A stretch of 64,000 bases of DNA from Planctomycetota bacterium (GCA_022600195.1 JAHZKX010000058.1:1-64000); one strand, 5' to 3'; counted from the stretch's first letter, positions 18,699 to 28,405 are shown. Notes: a model not told the origin generated them from the letters alone. A program made the numbers and translations.

Positions 18699-19718
18699 TT
18701 ATCGACCGCCCTCTTGCAGAATTGTATCTCTACGAAATTCGGATAACCACTTGTGGAAATCGGCATCGACTTCAGACAGATCATCCACATTCAGCAATTG
18801 TTGTAACGTTCGCATGCCGGTTTGATCAAATTGCTGATTCGTGCGGAGCTTGCGATAAAAGGGAGAGAGTAGCTTTTTCTGTTGAAGATACAGACAGAAA
18901 TACCGAGCATGGGCATAAGTGAGTGCTTCCTGCTCTTTTCTAATTCCGGTTTGTTGAACCAGCGCATTTAATTCTGGTAGATACTGTCTTTCTAATGCTG
19001 ACAACAATAACTGGGATCGCCAGTTGTCAGTACCCAGCAGTTGATTTCCCTCTTCTGAAAATTCACACTGTTCATGCAACGAGGCTAATCCTTCATCAAA
19101 CCATTCTGGCATCGCAGGAAAATCAATTTGAGCTAAGGCATGCGTGAGTTCATGCCCGAGGGTTCCACTGCCGGTTGTCAGGTTGAGAACGATCCGCATT
19201 TGATCAGATTGAAAATAACCGTAGTACGATCCCGTTTTTCTCTGATCAAGATCATAGGCGACCTGCTGATAACGCTTCTGACTGGAGAGGGCAATAATTG
19301 TAATGGGCTGATCTGGTTGAGTATCAAAATAGGAAATACTTAAGGCATGTTGGACAGGCAGGATTGTTTTTTGATAAAGGGCTTCTAAAGTTTTGGTTTC
19401 GTAATCTCCCATCACGACATAGGGGGCTATCACCAGAACATTGATCGGAAGAGAGATGCGTTGCTTTATGACAGCTGCCTGGGCTTCACATTCGGCCTGA
19501 AGCCTGACGTTCACCTCGGTTGCTTTCATTCGCATTGGAGAGTTGAACATTTCAGGAGCACGCAATTGGACCGCGTTCGATGAAGCTTTGCCCTCCTGTA
19601 CCCTGGAAAAGGTCAGAAGGTAAAAACCGGTCATCAGGACCAGAGGCCCGAGGATCAATAGTGTACTTCGATGAATGGACAAAACAGGACCTTTAAAGCG
19701 ACTGATCAAACATGACAT
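18699..19718 (-). CDS. Membrane-anchored gluzincin-type metallopeptidase-like protein
   Basis: 339 aa. A single N-terminal membrane anchor (LLILGPLVLMTGFYLLTF, residues ~20-37) is followed by an exported domain. A zinc motif GTLGHELTHALAQ gives H189-E190-x-x-H193, and the third ligand is likely E209 in MPEWFDEGLASLHE, the gluzincin spacing of peptidase MA/DUF1570-like families. The segment just before, YYGYFQSDQMRIVLNLTTGS, is typical of these proteins. It probably acts in the periplasm; the substrate is unknown. It lies 135 bases upstream of hemD on the same strand and diverges from glgB. Confidence 0.75.
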   Translation of the reverse strand: MSCLISRFKGPVLSIHRSTLLILGPLVLMTGFYLLTFSRVQEGKASSNAVQLRAPEMFNSPMRMKATEVNVRLQAECEAQAAVIKQRISLPINVLVIAPYVVMGDYETKTLEALYQKTILPVQHALSISYFDTQPDQPITIIALSSQKRYQQVAYDLDQRKTGSYYGYFQSDQMRIVLNLTTGSGTLGHELTHALAQIDFPAMPEWFDEGLASLHEQCEFSEEGNQLLGTDNWRSQLLLSALERQYLPELNALVQQTGIRKEQEALTYAHARYFCLYLQQKKLLSPFYRKLRTNQQFDQTGMRTLQQLLNVDDLSEVDADFHKWLSEFRRDTILQEGGR

Positions 19719-20093
19719 AACTGATTCGTAGATCAGAACTTTTGAAAAAGAGAAAACGGTGTCCCGTAATTATAGTTTGCTGCAGCTCTTGCCACTTGAG
19801 TAAAGCTTGACGAAAATTCAATTTTCAACAATATCGCCAGTGTCTTGAGTACATCATTCCGCTTAATTGCCTCTATTTGCGTACTCATAATAATTGCTAT
19901 TACTGGAGCAGATTAACATCAATCGGCTTTGATCAGAGAAAACCGCACAGGAATGCAGGAACTGTTCGCGAGTGAAAAACCGCGTAAAGGAAGAGTAACA
20001 ATATGGCCGAACTCTAGTTATAATAGGCTTTCTGATTATGATGGTTTGAAAGCTCATCGATTCATATCGACGGATGGTGAAATAAATACTTCA

Positions 20094-22103
20094 ATGAATC
20101 AATTCTCTCGTTTTGAAAGAAGTCGGAACCAATCGACTTCCTCTTGTCGCGCGCAAGACCAAAATAACATGATTGAAGTCGGTGAAACATTATTTACATC
20201 CTCAGAACTTCATGCACTAAAGACAGGAATGCACTGTACTATGTATCAATCAATGGGAGCACACCTTGATGAAGTCAACGGTATCAAGGGAACTCGATTT
20301 GCCGTCTGGGCACCCAATGCACAAGAAGTTTGTATTATCAGTGACAGTAATCATTGGAAGCACGGTGAACACTTTCTGAATTCCAGCGATACAGGCGTCT
20401 GGTCTGGTTTCATTCCCAATATCTCTGAAGGTGAGGCGTACAAATTCAGTCTGCGTGGTCAAAACGGAGAGTTTTTTGAAAAAAGTGACCCCTTCGCGTT
20501 CTACTCTGAACTGCGCCCCAAAACGGCTTCGATCGTTTATAATCTGGAAAATTTTCCCTGGCAGGATTCAGAATGGTTGAGTCGTCGGGAAGAAACCAAC
20601 TGGCATAACCAGCCCATTACGATTTACGAAGTTCACCTCGGTTCCTGGAGGAGTCCTAAAGATGGCCGTCAGTTTTTTTCCTATCGAGAACTCGCCAAAC
20701 AACTGGTCGAGTATGTGCAACAATTGGGATATACCCATATTCAACTGATGCCGATCACCGAACATCCTTTCGATGGGTCGTGGGGCTACCAAACCACTGG
20801 ATATTTTTCACCCACAAGTCGTTTTGGAACCCCACATGACCTGATGTATTTTGTGGATTACTGTCATCAGGCAGGAATTGGTGTTCTGTTTGACTGGGTT
20901 CCCGGCCATTTCCCCACTGATGGACACTCTCTGGGCCGATTTGATGGAACCTGCCTGTATGAACATGAAGATCCGAGGAAAGGTTTTCACCCGGACTGGG
21001 GAACCTATATCTTTAATTACAGTCGTAATGAAATACGCGACTTCTTACTCTCAAGCGCACATTTCTGGATTGATAAATATCACTTCGATGGATTGCGAGT
21101 CGATGCCGTTGCTTCGATGCTCTACCTGGATTATTCACGCGAAGAAGGAGAGTGGTTACCCAACTCAAGTGGGGGGCGAGAAAATCTGGAAGCGATTCAA
21201 TTTCTTAAAGACGCCAATATCAGCCTGCATGGTGAGTATCCTGGAATTCTGACCATCGCGGAAGAATCCACATCCTGGGGTGGTGTCTCTCATCCCGTCT
21301 ACAATGGCGGCCTGGGGTTCAATATGAAATGGGATATGGGCTGGATGAATGATACGCTCCGCTATATGCATTTCGACCCCATCTACCGTTCACATCACCA
21401 AGGCGAACTCTCCTTCAGAATGATTTATGCCTTTACGGAAAATTTTGTCTTACCATTATCCCATGACGAAGTTGTTCACGGCAAACGTTCATTACTTTCA
21501 CAGATGCCGGGAGATTTATGGCAACAATTTGCGAACCTGAGGCTGTTGTATGGATATCAATATACGATGCCCGGAAAGAAACTGCTTTTCATGGGTGGTG
21601 AGTTGGCTCAATGGCATGAATGGAATCACGATAGCGAACTCGACTGGAATCTTCTGGGTCAAGAAAAACACGATGGGATTCACCGTTTAATCGGTGATAT
21701 GAATTACCTGTATCGAACAGAAAAATCCCTGCATGAGACAGACTTCACTCCAGAAGGTTTTTCGTGGATTCAATGTGACGATTCAACAAATAGTGTCTTT
21801 GCATTTCAAAGAAATACAGAAGATGGAGATGAACACGTCATTGTCATAGGAAACTTCACTCCTGTCCCCAGAGACGGATATCGAATTGGAGTCCCCAAAG
21901 CTGGATTTTACAATGAGATCATTAATAGTGATGCCAAAATCTATGGTGGTTCCAATATTGGAAATGCCGGGGGAGTTTACAGTGAAAAAATCAACAGCCA
22001 CGGGATGGATCACAGCATCACCTTAAATTTACCACCACTGGGTCTTTTAATAATGAAGCCCGTTGCAGGTAAGCAGAAGCCTGATCAGAAGAAGTTGAAA
22101 TAG
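20094..22103 (+). CDS. glgB: 1,4-alpha-glucan branching enzyme
   Basis: 669 aa from the ATG at 20094 (GGTGA ~13 bases upstream). The frame is open back to a TTG at 19929, but that extension is Ser/Asn-rich and not needed. Residues ~60-150 are the CBM48 N-terminal sandwich ([19 protein letters not shown]), followed by the GH13 barrel: [43 protein letters not shown] with the nucleophile Asp, [14 protein letters not shown] with the acid Glu, and [12 protein letters not shown] with the third acid. LELDWNLL-type DSELDWNLL near the end is the usual glucan-branching signature. It creates alpha-1,6 branches in glycogen. No other glycogen gene is in the window. Confidence 0.93.
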   Translation: MNQFSRFERSRNQSTSSCRAQDQNNMIEVGETLFTSSELHALKTGMHCTMYQSMGAHLDEVNGIKGTRFAVWAPNAQEVCIISDSNHWKHGEHFLNSSDTGVWSGFIPNISEGEAYKFSLRGQNGEFFEKSDPFAFYSELRPKTASIVYNLENFPWQDSEWLSRREETNWHNQPITIYEVHLGSWRSPKDGRQFFSYRELAKQLVEYVQQLGYTHIQLMPITEHPFDGSWGYQTTGYFSPTSRFGTPHDLMYFVDYCHQAGIGVLFDWVPGHFPTDGHSLGRFDGTCLYEHEDPRKGFHPDWGTYIFNYSRNEIRDFLLSSAHFWIDKYHFDGLRVDAVASMLYLDYSREEGEWLPNSSGGRENLEAIQFLKDANISLHGEYPGILTIAEESTSWGGVSHPVYNGGLGFNMKWDMGWMNDTLRYMHFDPIYRSHHQGELSFRMIYAFTENFVLPLSHDEVVHGKRSLLSQMPGDLWQQFANLRLLYGYQYTMPGKKLLFMGGELAQWHEWNHDSELDWNLLGQEKHDGIHRLIGDMNYLYRTEKSLHETDFTPEGFSWIQCDDSTNSVFAFQRNTEDGDEHVIVIGNFTPVPRDGYRIGVPKAGFYNEIINSDAKIYGGSNIGNAGGVYSEKINSHGMDHSITLNLPPLGLLIMKPVAGKQKPDQKKLK

Positions 22104-22695
22104 ACAAAGTCCTGATTAAAGACTTCACGGGAAAATCAATTGAATTCCTGAGGTTAAAACTGAGGCAGGCTGGCCGATTACCGAGAATTTTTAAATCAGT
22201 TTTGGTCTATGCATATTAAAAAAAGGACGCCGCTGAGTGTATAGGCGCTCGCCCAAACAGTCCCAACAAGGGAAGGTTCGGCTATACTCCCCAGCAGCGT
22301 ATCCTTTGGTGAAGTTTCTGGTAGCTAAAGAGTGCTTTTCAATATTCTTAAATATTGCTCTTAGCTGTTCTGTACTCCTAAGCAAACGTCGTACCAGCTT
22401 AAGTACGGTGGTATATTAAGATCCGTAACCATCTGATATTAAATCGCTTACGATATTATATTAATATCGTCGCAGACCATGGTTTCTGGAAGCTTTCGGG
22501 GATTGCCACTGGGAAAGGCATTTCGCTGCTTAGAATAATAGCAGCTTGCTTGAAAAGACCTGTCTAGTTATTCAGATAGAGTTCTTTTTCGAAATGTACT
22601 ACTATAAAGTTTCCGTTCGAATAAGTTGGGAGCAGACATTTTCTGTAACCAGCCATTCCCGAATCTGAATCATTTCTTGTGATGATGGTGATTAA
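22104..22695. other. 592-bp intergenic region, mostly non-coding
   Basis: Holds no convincing protein gene. The left part after glgB has only a weak AAGTC/GACTT hairpin at about 22107-22125. The middle contains two strong inverted repeats, annotated separately as a minus-strand RNA candidate. The right part (22366-22695) has minor hairpins, for example CTGCT/AGCAG around 22530-22550, and the promoter and leader of the DUF1444 gene. The short plus-strand frame at 22237-22419 lies across the hairpins and looks accidental. Confidence 0.55.
22218..22365 (-). ncRNA. Candidate structured RNA with two hairpins and a terminal T7 tract
   Basis: Read on the minus strand, a first hairpin (22365-22324) pairs GCTAAGAG with CTCTTTAGC and CAATATT with AATATTG around loop TAAG. 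A second, larger element (about 22306-22225) pairs AAAGGAT with the 3' GTCCTTT, GCTGCTG with CAGCGGC, and GTATAG with CTATAC, enclosing a small TCCC/GGGA hairpin. It is followed directly by seven T residues at 22224-22218. The T tract sits on the minus strand only, giving the direction. No protein gene follows on that strand, because glgB converges, so this looks like a free-standing RNA and not a leader. It does not match the 6S, SRP, tmRNA, RNase P or riboswitch consensus elements I know. Confidence 0.5.
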
Positions 22696-23991
22696 TTGTC
22701 TGAACAGCATTTCAATCAATGGGTCAACTATACAGGACCCGCACATTGGTATTCGCTCTCCTATCCTGAGGATTGGGTCAAGGATGAAAAAGAGGGGATT
22801 CTTCAGCTTAGTACTCCTGACGGAAATGCCACATTAACGATAAGCTGTCACTGGCAATCTCTACTCCCCCAATCAAATTATGATTCTGACTTAAAAATTG
22901 ATTTTGATCAATTTTTTGTCAAACACAGGAAAGTACAGAAACGGGGCCCCCTGGCAATCGAACACGATTCGATTGGGTATTCCGGTGAAGCCATAATTCA
23001 AAAAAACTCTTCCTGGTGGAGAGAATTACTGACTCGAGTTCCCTTACTTCATAAGCAATGGCACCATTGGAATCTCTGGTTGATCCGCGAACGAGCAATT
23101 CAGATGGTTGTCACATTTTTTTATGATCCAAAAGACCATGAAAATTTTATTGAAACGGTTCAACAGATTCTGCACTCCGTTCAATTATCACAGAATCCAT
23201 CCAATCCCCCAGACTTATTTGCCAATGAAGTTTTACGTCTGGCACAAAATAAATTTCCACTGGCCTCCTCTCAACTCATACCGGGTTTTCGATTAAAATT
23301 TGCTGATTCAGAAATCAATCTGACAAATTTCTACCGCGCTTACCTGACAACACCTGAACATTTTGAGAAAAATATTACGACAGCTCTGGCGACGATCCTG
23401 CAAATCAACGAATGGGGGACTGCCCAGACGGAACCCGAACTCATTGAAATACAAGACCGGATCATGCCCATTCTGATTTCGAGAGAATCGTGGGAACAGA
23501 ATTTTCCGAACTTTTTGGGTGAAAGCTGGGTCGCGGATCTGGCGATTCTGTATGTCGTCGATGAATCAAATGCTTATTGGTATATTCACGAAAAACTCCT
23601 TGAAAAATGGGGCATTGACCAGAATCGACTACACGAGATTGCTTTGGAAAACCTGGACCGGTATTTTGATGATCACCAAATCGAACTCATCTGTATGTCC
23701 AGAGAAGATGGTCCGAATATGATCATTCAAAGCAAGCCGGATGCCTATAATGCATCTCAGGTACTGAGTCCCTCATTTTACCAGCAGGCTCGTAAGTTTC
23801 TGGGTAGTGAATTTCTTACCGGAGTTCCCAATCGTGACTTTCTGCTAGCGCTCAGCTTAAGCAAGGCAAACATCATTGACAAAATTCAACACAATATTGC
23901 CAGTGATTATTTAACGATGGACCACCCGCTCACTGATCAATTACTGGTGGTGACAGCGGATGGAGTCAGTGAATATTGTGGTGTAAGCTGA
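22696..23991 (+). CDS. DUF1444 (YtpQ-like) protein with N-terminal PsbP/DcrB-like region
   Basis: 431 aa, starting from TTG at 22696 in the available frame; no nearer ATG gives a complete N-terminus. Residues ~15-160 (WYSLSYPEDWVKDEKEGILQ...) resemble the sandwich of PsbP/DcrB-like proteins. Residues ~245-431 match DUF1444/YtpQ: IMPILISRESWE, VADLAILYVVDESNAYWYIHE, LHEIALENLDRYF, and FLTGVPNRDFLLALSLSK. No signal peptide, so cytoplasmic. The function of DUF1444 is not known. The next gene begins 31 bases after its stop, suggesting co-transcription with the PhnP-like hydrolase. Confidence 0.75.
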   Translation: MSEQHFNQWVNYTGPAHWYSLSYPEDWVKDEKEGILQLSTPDGNATLTISCHWQSLLPQSNYDSDLKIDFDQFFVKHRKVQKRGPLAIEHDSIGYSGEAIIQKNSSWWRELLTRVPLLHKQWHHWNLWLIRERAIQMVVTFFYDPKDHENFIETVQQILHSVQLSQNPSNPPDLFANEVLRLAQNKFPLASSQLIPGFRLKFADSEINLTNFYRAYLTTPEHFEKNITTALATILQINEWGTAQTEPELIEIQDRIMPILISRESWEQNFPNFLGESWVADLAILYVVDESNAYWYIHEKLLEKWGIDQNRLHEIALENLDRYFDDHQIELICMSREDGPNMIIQSKPDAYNASQVLSPSFYQQARKFLGSEFLTGVPNRDFLLALSLSKANIIDKIQHNIASDYLTMDHPLTDQLLVVTADGVSEYCGVS

Positions 23992-24022
23992 GCTTCGCCA
24001 CTTGAAAAGTGATCACAGAGTA

Positions 24023-24844
24023 ATGCAACAGGATTCAAATCTATTCTCACATAGGACTGGTGAATTTATTACATTGGGCACAGGAACCAGTGTAGGCATT
24101 CCAATTGTGGGCTGCGACTGCCAAGTCTGTACTTCACCTAACCCCAAAAACCAACGCGGGCGCACTTCGGTTTATGTTGGTGCTCCTGAAGGGGGATTTC
24201 TGATAGATACACCGCCTGAACTCAGGTTGCAAATGCTAAGGGAAGGTATTCCCTGGGTCCATGCAGTCCTTTACACCCATAGCCATGCAGATCATATCTT
24301 TGGCTTGGATGACGTGCGGATTAGTGGATACCGATTAGAAAAATCGATCATGTTACATTGTGAAGAAATCGTAGAAGAACAAATTCGCTGTTCCTTTAAT
24401 TATGCTTTTGAAACGCCTAAACATAACACACATCACATGGCGCGACCACAACTTGAGTTTCAGAGGATCAATACGGATGCCTTTAACCTGCTTGGCTTGA
24501 AAATCCAACCCATTCGTCTTATGCACGGAACGCTGCCGATTTTGGGATTTCGAATTAATGATATCGCATTTTGTACCGATGTCAGTGAGATCCCGAAGGA
24601 AAGCTGGAAACACCTGGAAGGGTTGGATGTTCTCATCCTGGATGCTCTGCGGATCAAACCACACCCCACTCATTTCAATCTCGAACAGAGCCTGAAAGTC
24701 GTGGAACGTCTCAAACCCAAGCGGACTTTTTTCACGCACATTTCTCATTCACTGGAACATGAAGAAATCAACGCCAGTCTACCCGACAATATTGAATTGG
24801 CCTATGATGGGCTTTCCGTTCCCCTTAATGGCCTGTCTGGTTGA
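24023..24844 (+). CDS. PhnP-like MBL-fold metal-dependent hydrolase
   Basis: 273 aa from the ATG at 24023 (a TTG at 24002 would add seven residues). The N-terminus LGTGTSVGIPIVGCDCQVCTS with paired cysteines is characteristic of the PhnP/YycJ branch of metallo-beta-lactamase-fold proteins, and the metal site reads YTHSHADHIFGLDDVR near residue 87. Further ligands are in MHGTLPILGFRIND, FCTDVSEIP and FFTHISHSLEHE. Such enzymes are phosphodiesterases (PhnP cleaves cyclic ribose phosphates), but without a phn cluster the substrate is open. Its stop is two bases from the stop of the convergent LysM gene. Confidence 0.87.
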   Translation: MQQDSNLFSHRTGEFITLGTGTSVGIPIVGCDCQVCTSPNPKNQRGRTSVYVGAPEGGFLIDTPPELRLQMLREGIPWVHAVLYTHSHADHIFGLDDVRISGYRLEKSIMLHCEEIVEEQIRCSFNYAFETPKHNTHHMARPQLEFQRINTDAFNLLGLKIQPIRLMHGTLPILGFRINDIAFCTDVSEIPKESWKHLEGLDVLILDALRIKPHPTHFNLEQSLKVVERLKPKRTFFTHISHSLEHEEINASLPDNIELAYDGLSVPLNGLSG

Positions 24845-24846
24845 TC

Positions 24847-26223
24847 CTAAGGTAGCTGCAACACCATTCCCGGTCGAATATAATTCGCGTTTTTCAATGT
24901 ATCACGATTCTTCTGATAAATTTTGAACGCTGCAGACCGTTTCCCATAAAGACGAACTGCAATCGACTCAAGAGAATCACCCGATTTGATGGTGTAGGTC
25001 TTTGCCTGAGCACGACTCTTGGATTGCTTTGCTTCCCCCGGATTGCCGTCAAAGAGATCTTCGACAATCTGTTCCAGGTTTTCCGGCTGTTGTTGTGATA
25101 AAGACTGGCCGGATATAGTTTTCTTATTTTGCGAATATTCCTGAGGGGTTAGTGGAGAACGCGGAATCGGAATAAATTTCCGGTAGTTTTCCGGAAGGGG
25201 TTTTGTTTCTTTTTTTCCGTTCAGCAATTTTGAGGAACCCAGTGTTTTCTCAAGTTGTTCAATCGTTTTTTTATGGTCCTGACGATTCAGTGATTTTGGG
25301 TCCTTTGAATTCGACAGAGATTCAATCAGACCTTCGAATTGAACGGTTGAGGAACCTGATTTCAAAACAGGCTGAGAGACCATTTGCCCCACAGTTCGTT
25401 TACCTGAATTGCCTGATGCTCCCACAGAAGACTGGCGATTCGCTGATTGTGGTGTTGTTTCTGGAGATTGATATACGGGAATACGTAACTTCATACCCTC
25501 ACGAATATCATTGGGACTGCGAAGCTGGTCTCGATTCAGTTTAAATATTTCCTGATATTTCCTGCTTGTTCCCAGATAACGAATTGATATTTCTGATAAC
25601 GTTTCTCCTGATCTGACGGTATGAATTCGAATCTGAGTAGAATTACTTCGTACCGGTTTCGCATTTACAGGCGTACGTTTTGCAGGATTCACTTCCCAGG
25701 CATTATTATGTTCTGGCTTCACATTATCAGAGTTCGTTTCAATTTGATCCGGTCGTGAAGTCAAGAAATCTGATTGTGACTCAGAATGATTTTGATTTGG
25801 TTCAAACGCAGAATCGTTCAGTTCCGAATTTTCAAATTGCTCGTTGGGCAGCTCAATGTCTTTGAGAAATTCAGGAATTTCCCCCCACCGGTCGGCTTTT
25901 GAACCATTCTTATTTTTATTTGATATTGGATTCTGATGTGAAATTGTTGGTGCAGAGATTTTAGAACCCGAGGACAAACTCTGTTTGTCTGAAATTCCGA
26001 TCAATTCCTGTTCACCCCCCAACTGAGTGCCCAGTTTATCATTCCCTTGAGTGCCTAAATAGGGTGTACGGTCTTTATCGGCAATTTGCTCATCCAGAAA
26101 ATGCGGATCATTCAGTTCGGGGATCTCGACAGCTGTATTTCGATCCTGTCGCAGACAGAATGCGCCCACGAACCCTAGTACTAATAACGCTAACGCCAGA
26201 CCTACTTTTTTATCTTGATGCAT
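24847..26223 (-). CDS. Membrane-anchored protein with two LysM domains
   Basis: 458 aa. A single N-terminal membrane segment (VGLALALLVLGFVGAFCL, residues ~7-24) anchors a long Ser/Asn/Gln-rich linker. The first LysM motif is at about residues 200-250 (HTVRSGETLSEISIRYLG...IREGMKLRIP) and the second at the C-terminus, about 407-458 (YTIKSGDSLESIAVRLYGKR...IRPGMVLQLP). LysM modules bind N-acetylglucosamine-containing glycans such as peptidoglycan, so this is an envelope protein with no catalytic domain visible. It lies downstream of the ExeA-type ATPase on the same strand and may share its promoter. Confidence 0.88.
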   Translation of the reverse strand: MHQDKKVGLALALLVLGFVGAFCLRQDRNTAVEIPELNDPHFLDEQIADKDRTPYLGTQGNDKLGTQLGGEQELIGISDKQSLSSGSKISAPTISHQNPISNKNKNGSKADRWGEIPEFLKDIELPNEQFENSELNDSAFEPNQNHSESQSDFLTSRPDQIETNSDNVKPEHNNAWEVNPAKRTPVNAKPVRSNSTQIRIHTVRSGETLSEISIRYLGTSRKYQEIFKLNRDQLRSPNDIREGMKLRIPVYQSPETTPQSANRQSSVGASGNSGKRTVGQMVSQPVLKSGSSTVQFEGLIESLSNSKDPKSLNRQDHKKTIEQLEKTLGSSKLLNGKKETKPLPENYRKFIPIPRSPLTPQEYSQNKKTISGQSLSQQQPENLEQIVEDLFDGNPGEAKQSKSRAQAKTYTIKSGDSLESIAVRLYGKRSAAFKIYQKNRDTLKNANYIRPGMVLQLP

Positions 26224-26289
26224 TTGAACCTCGCCTCGAATGGTACGCTGTGTAATTATGCGTATCGGGCGATCATCTTCAAAAAAAAA

Positions 26290-26433
26290 TTAGAATCTCT
26301 GAAGATGGACGTAGCGAGCGTAGATACCATCACAGGTATCACACTTGAGTCGATCATGATGAAAATATGACGAACGGTCAGAACAGACTCGCCACTTGAT
26401 CGGTTCGTATGAGTTGTACGGCTTAGAGAACAA
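26290..26433 (-). CDS. Candidate 47-residue CxxC protein between exeA and LysM genes
   Basis: Below the usual ORF size limit. The minus strand reads from TTG at 26433 (AGG just upstream) for 47 codons to TAA at 26290: a short lead, then EPIKWRVCSDRSSYFHHDR, then LKCDTCDGIYARYVHLQRF. One Cys, two His and a CxxC pair could bind zinc. The amino acid mix (Trp, Tyr, His, Cys) is unlike random AT-rich spacer. It fills most of the 235-bp gap between two same-strand genes and is followed at once by nine T residues. There is no ATG start, so it could instead be a decayed remnant or chance. Confidence 0.35.
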   Translation of the reverse strand: MFSKPYNSYEPIKWRVCSDRSSYFHHDRLKCDTCDGIYARYVHLQRF

Positions 26434-26458
26434 GCACCTATTGTAAAGCAACCAGCGT

Positions 26459-28405
26459 CTAACTCAATCCTTGCTTACGACGAAGACGGGTAAAGAGATT
26501 TTTGTATCGCCCCAAAGCAGGTCCCTTCAAGTGGGATGTCGCAGACTGTTGTTCTTCGGATTCAGATTGAGAATCCAGACGATAAGAAGCAGTCGAAGGT
26601 TCATTGGCTTTTTCAGTAGTATCTGAGTGCTCCCACATCAGAGGAGGTAACTCCAGATCATACGCCTCTTCGGATTCAGGCTGAACCAGATCATAGACAC
26701 ACGAATCCGTTGTATTGGCATCTGTTTCGGAAGATTCCGAATAATTGCTGATCTCGTTCAGAGCGTTTAGTAACCCTTTGCGTGTCTCTGCACACACTTC
26801 ATAAACTTGAGCTGCTAATAACTCTTCTAAGGTATCTTCTCCCTCAGAGATCTCTTCTGCAAGAGCCTGAAAAACATTCTTATCAGAATGCTCCGGCTGA
26901 TCCTCTATCAAATTGATTGTCTCTGAATTTGAAACTTCTGGGAATTCCGTTTCAAGATCAGAATTTATGAGCAGTGGAAAAACATCAATCTGTTCAGGGT
27001 CCGAGCTCTGTTGCTTTGAAAGCTCATTCTCTTCAGGTAACGACCTGGCTAAAGAATGAAATTGCGGTGGCTGTAATTTTGGAATACCACTTGATATCCC
27101 TGGGTTCCCCTGAGTTGCTTCTGGTAACGTTGCAGGATCAATCCCGGCATCAATGGCAGCATAGCGATCAACAATTTCAACAAACCCATCCTCAGCAACG
27201 GATGACTGTATTTCGTCCTGAATTGTTGCTGCATCGGGCGTATTTTCTTGAACAACATGTGTTGCCGGCACTATTTCCAACACGGACTCAGGTTCGTATT
27301 GTTCTGCTTCAATGAAATCAACCGTTTCAGAATCACTTCCGATTTCGATGGCTTCCGTTTCATCGCCCAATGACAATAAATCTGAGGAATCCCAATCAAA
27401 ATCATCGGAACTTGAATCGACTTCGTTTGATGAGGATTCAGCCAGTTCATTCAATCGATCTTCCATAAAAGTATCGATTTCGTACTCATTAGAAATGTCA
27501 TCAGAGACGACCAGATCTGAAGGTCCGGTGTCATCATCCTTTTGTAATTGCTCCAACGGAGTCGAAGCTTGCAGAGGCTCATTCCAATGCAGTGGAAGTT
27601 GCTGGAGATCAGAAAACGCCTCTCGTGCTATACTTTCATCAACCAAAGGTAATTCCTGGAGATAAGCCAACATGAGACTATGATCACAAATCTGATTCAA
27701 ACAGCGAGGCAATCCATCACTAACGTGAGTAATTAACTTGATGGCATCATCTGAAAAGTATGCTCGTTCCTCAGACGCAACCCGTTGAACTCGATATTCA
27801 ATATATGCTTCTGATTCTTTTCGAGTCATACGGTCTAAATATACCTGACAACCAATTCTTTGATTTAACGAAGAGAGGGCAGGTTGAACCAAAGTCTCTT
27901 CCAAATTTGTTTGACCGCTTAGCATCAACTGCAGCGCGGGCTTGCCATCAAAGGAAATATCGGACAGTACGCGCAGTTCTTCTAAAAAGGGGCTACTCAA
28001 AAGATGAGCTTCGTCGACTATCACCAGCAATGGCTGATCATGCGCCAAAAACAATGATCGTATTTCAGCAGTCAATGCAAGTCGTAATTCCTGTTCACTC
28101 ACTTTTTCATATGAGTCTGTTAATCCGTAAAGCAATGTTTGCAATAACGCTCTTACAGTCGGAAAATTGCAGTGCTCAACAAATTGAATTTGAAACTGAC
28201 TTTTTAACTGCGAAATCAGTTGTTGACAAATCGCGGTTTTCCCTGTCCCAGCGTCTCCGGTAAGAATCGAGATGCCGTTCATACTGGAATTTGTGATTAG
28301 CAACTCATCCAGGACGTTTTGGTGCTCTGTAGCCTGAAAGAAACAAGTCGGGCAGGGGGAAACGGTAAAGGGTCGACTCTTGAACCCAAAGTTTGTTTCG
28401 TACAT
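26459..28405 (-). CDS. ExeA-type AAA ATPase with long acidic tail
   Basis: 648 aa from the ATG at 28405, preceded by GGAA; a start at 28531 would add 42 residues not found in the family, which typically begins MYETNFGFKSRPF as here. Walker A is GDAGTGKT (residues 50-57) and Walker B LLVIVDEAH (D131, E132), followed by LMLSGQTNLEETL and NQRIGCQVYLDRM, all standard for ExeA/GspA-like and TniB-like ATPases. ExeA proteins drive assembly of secretin complexes across the cell wall. Residues ~310-630 are highly acidic, Ser/Glu/Asp-rich and probably disordered, replacing the peptidoglycan-binding C-terminus of true ExeA. The LysM gene downstream could supply that wall-binding function in trans (inference). 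Confidence 0.85.
   Translation of the reverse strand: MYETNFGFKSRPFTVSPCPTCFFQATEHQNVLDELLITNSSMNGISILTGDAGTGKTAICQQLISQLKSQFQIQFVEHCNFPTVRALLQTLLYGLTDSYEKVSEQELRLALTAEIRSLFLAHDQPLLVIVDEAHLLSSPFLEELRVLSDISFDGKPALQLMLSGQTNLEETLVQPALSSLNQRIGCQVYLDRMTRKESEAYIEYRVQRVASEERAYFSDDAIKLITHVSDGLPRCLNQICDHSLMLAYLQELPLVDESIAREAFSDLQQLPLHWNEPLQASTPLEQLQKDDDTGPSDLVVSDDISNEYEIDTFMEDRLNELAESSSNEVDSSSDDFDWDSSDLLSLGDETEAIEIGSDSETVDFIEAEQYEPESVLEIVPATHVVQENTPDAATIQDEIQSSVAEDGFVEIVDRYAAIDAGIDPATLPEATQGNPGISSGIPKLQPPQFHSLARSLPEENELSKQQSSDPEQIDVFPLLINSDLETEFPEVSNSETINLIEDQPEHSDKNVFQALAEEISEGEDTLEELLAAQVYEVCAETRKGLLNALNEISNYSESSETDANTTDSCVYDLVQPESEEAYDLELPPLMWEHSDTTEKANEPSTASYRLDSQSESEEQQSATSHLKGPALGRYKNLFTRLRRKQGLS

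Noticed and set aside
22218..22365. 6S, SRP or tmRNA identity for the structured RNA
   Set aside because: No central bubble with promoter mimicry, no SRP apical-loop sequence, and no tRNA-like domain were seen; left as unclassified.
27312..28263. Long frames opposite the ExeA-type gene
   Set aside because: They are antisense to the acidic, Ser-rich coding region, where low-complexity codons leave the other strand open.
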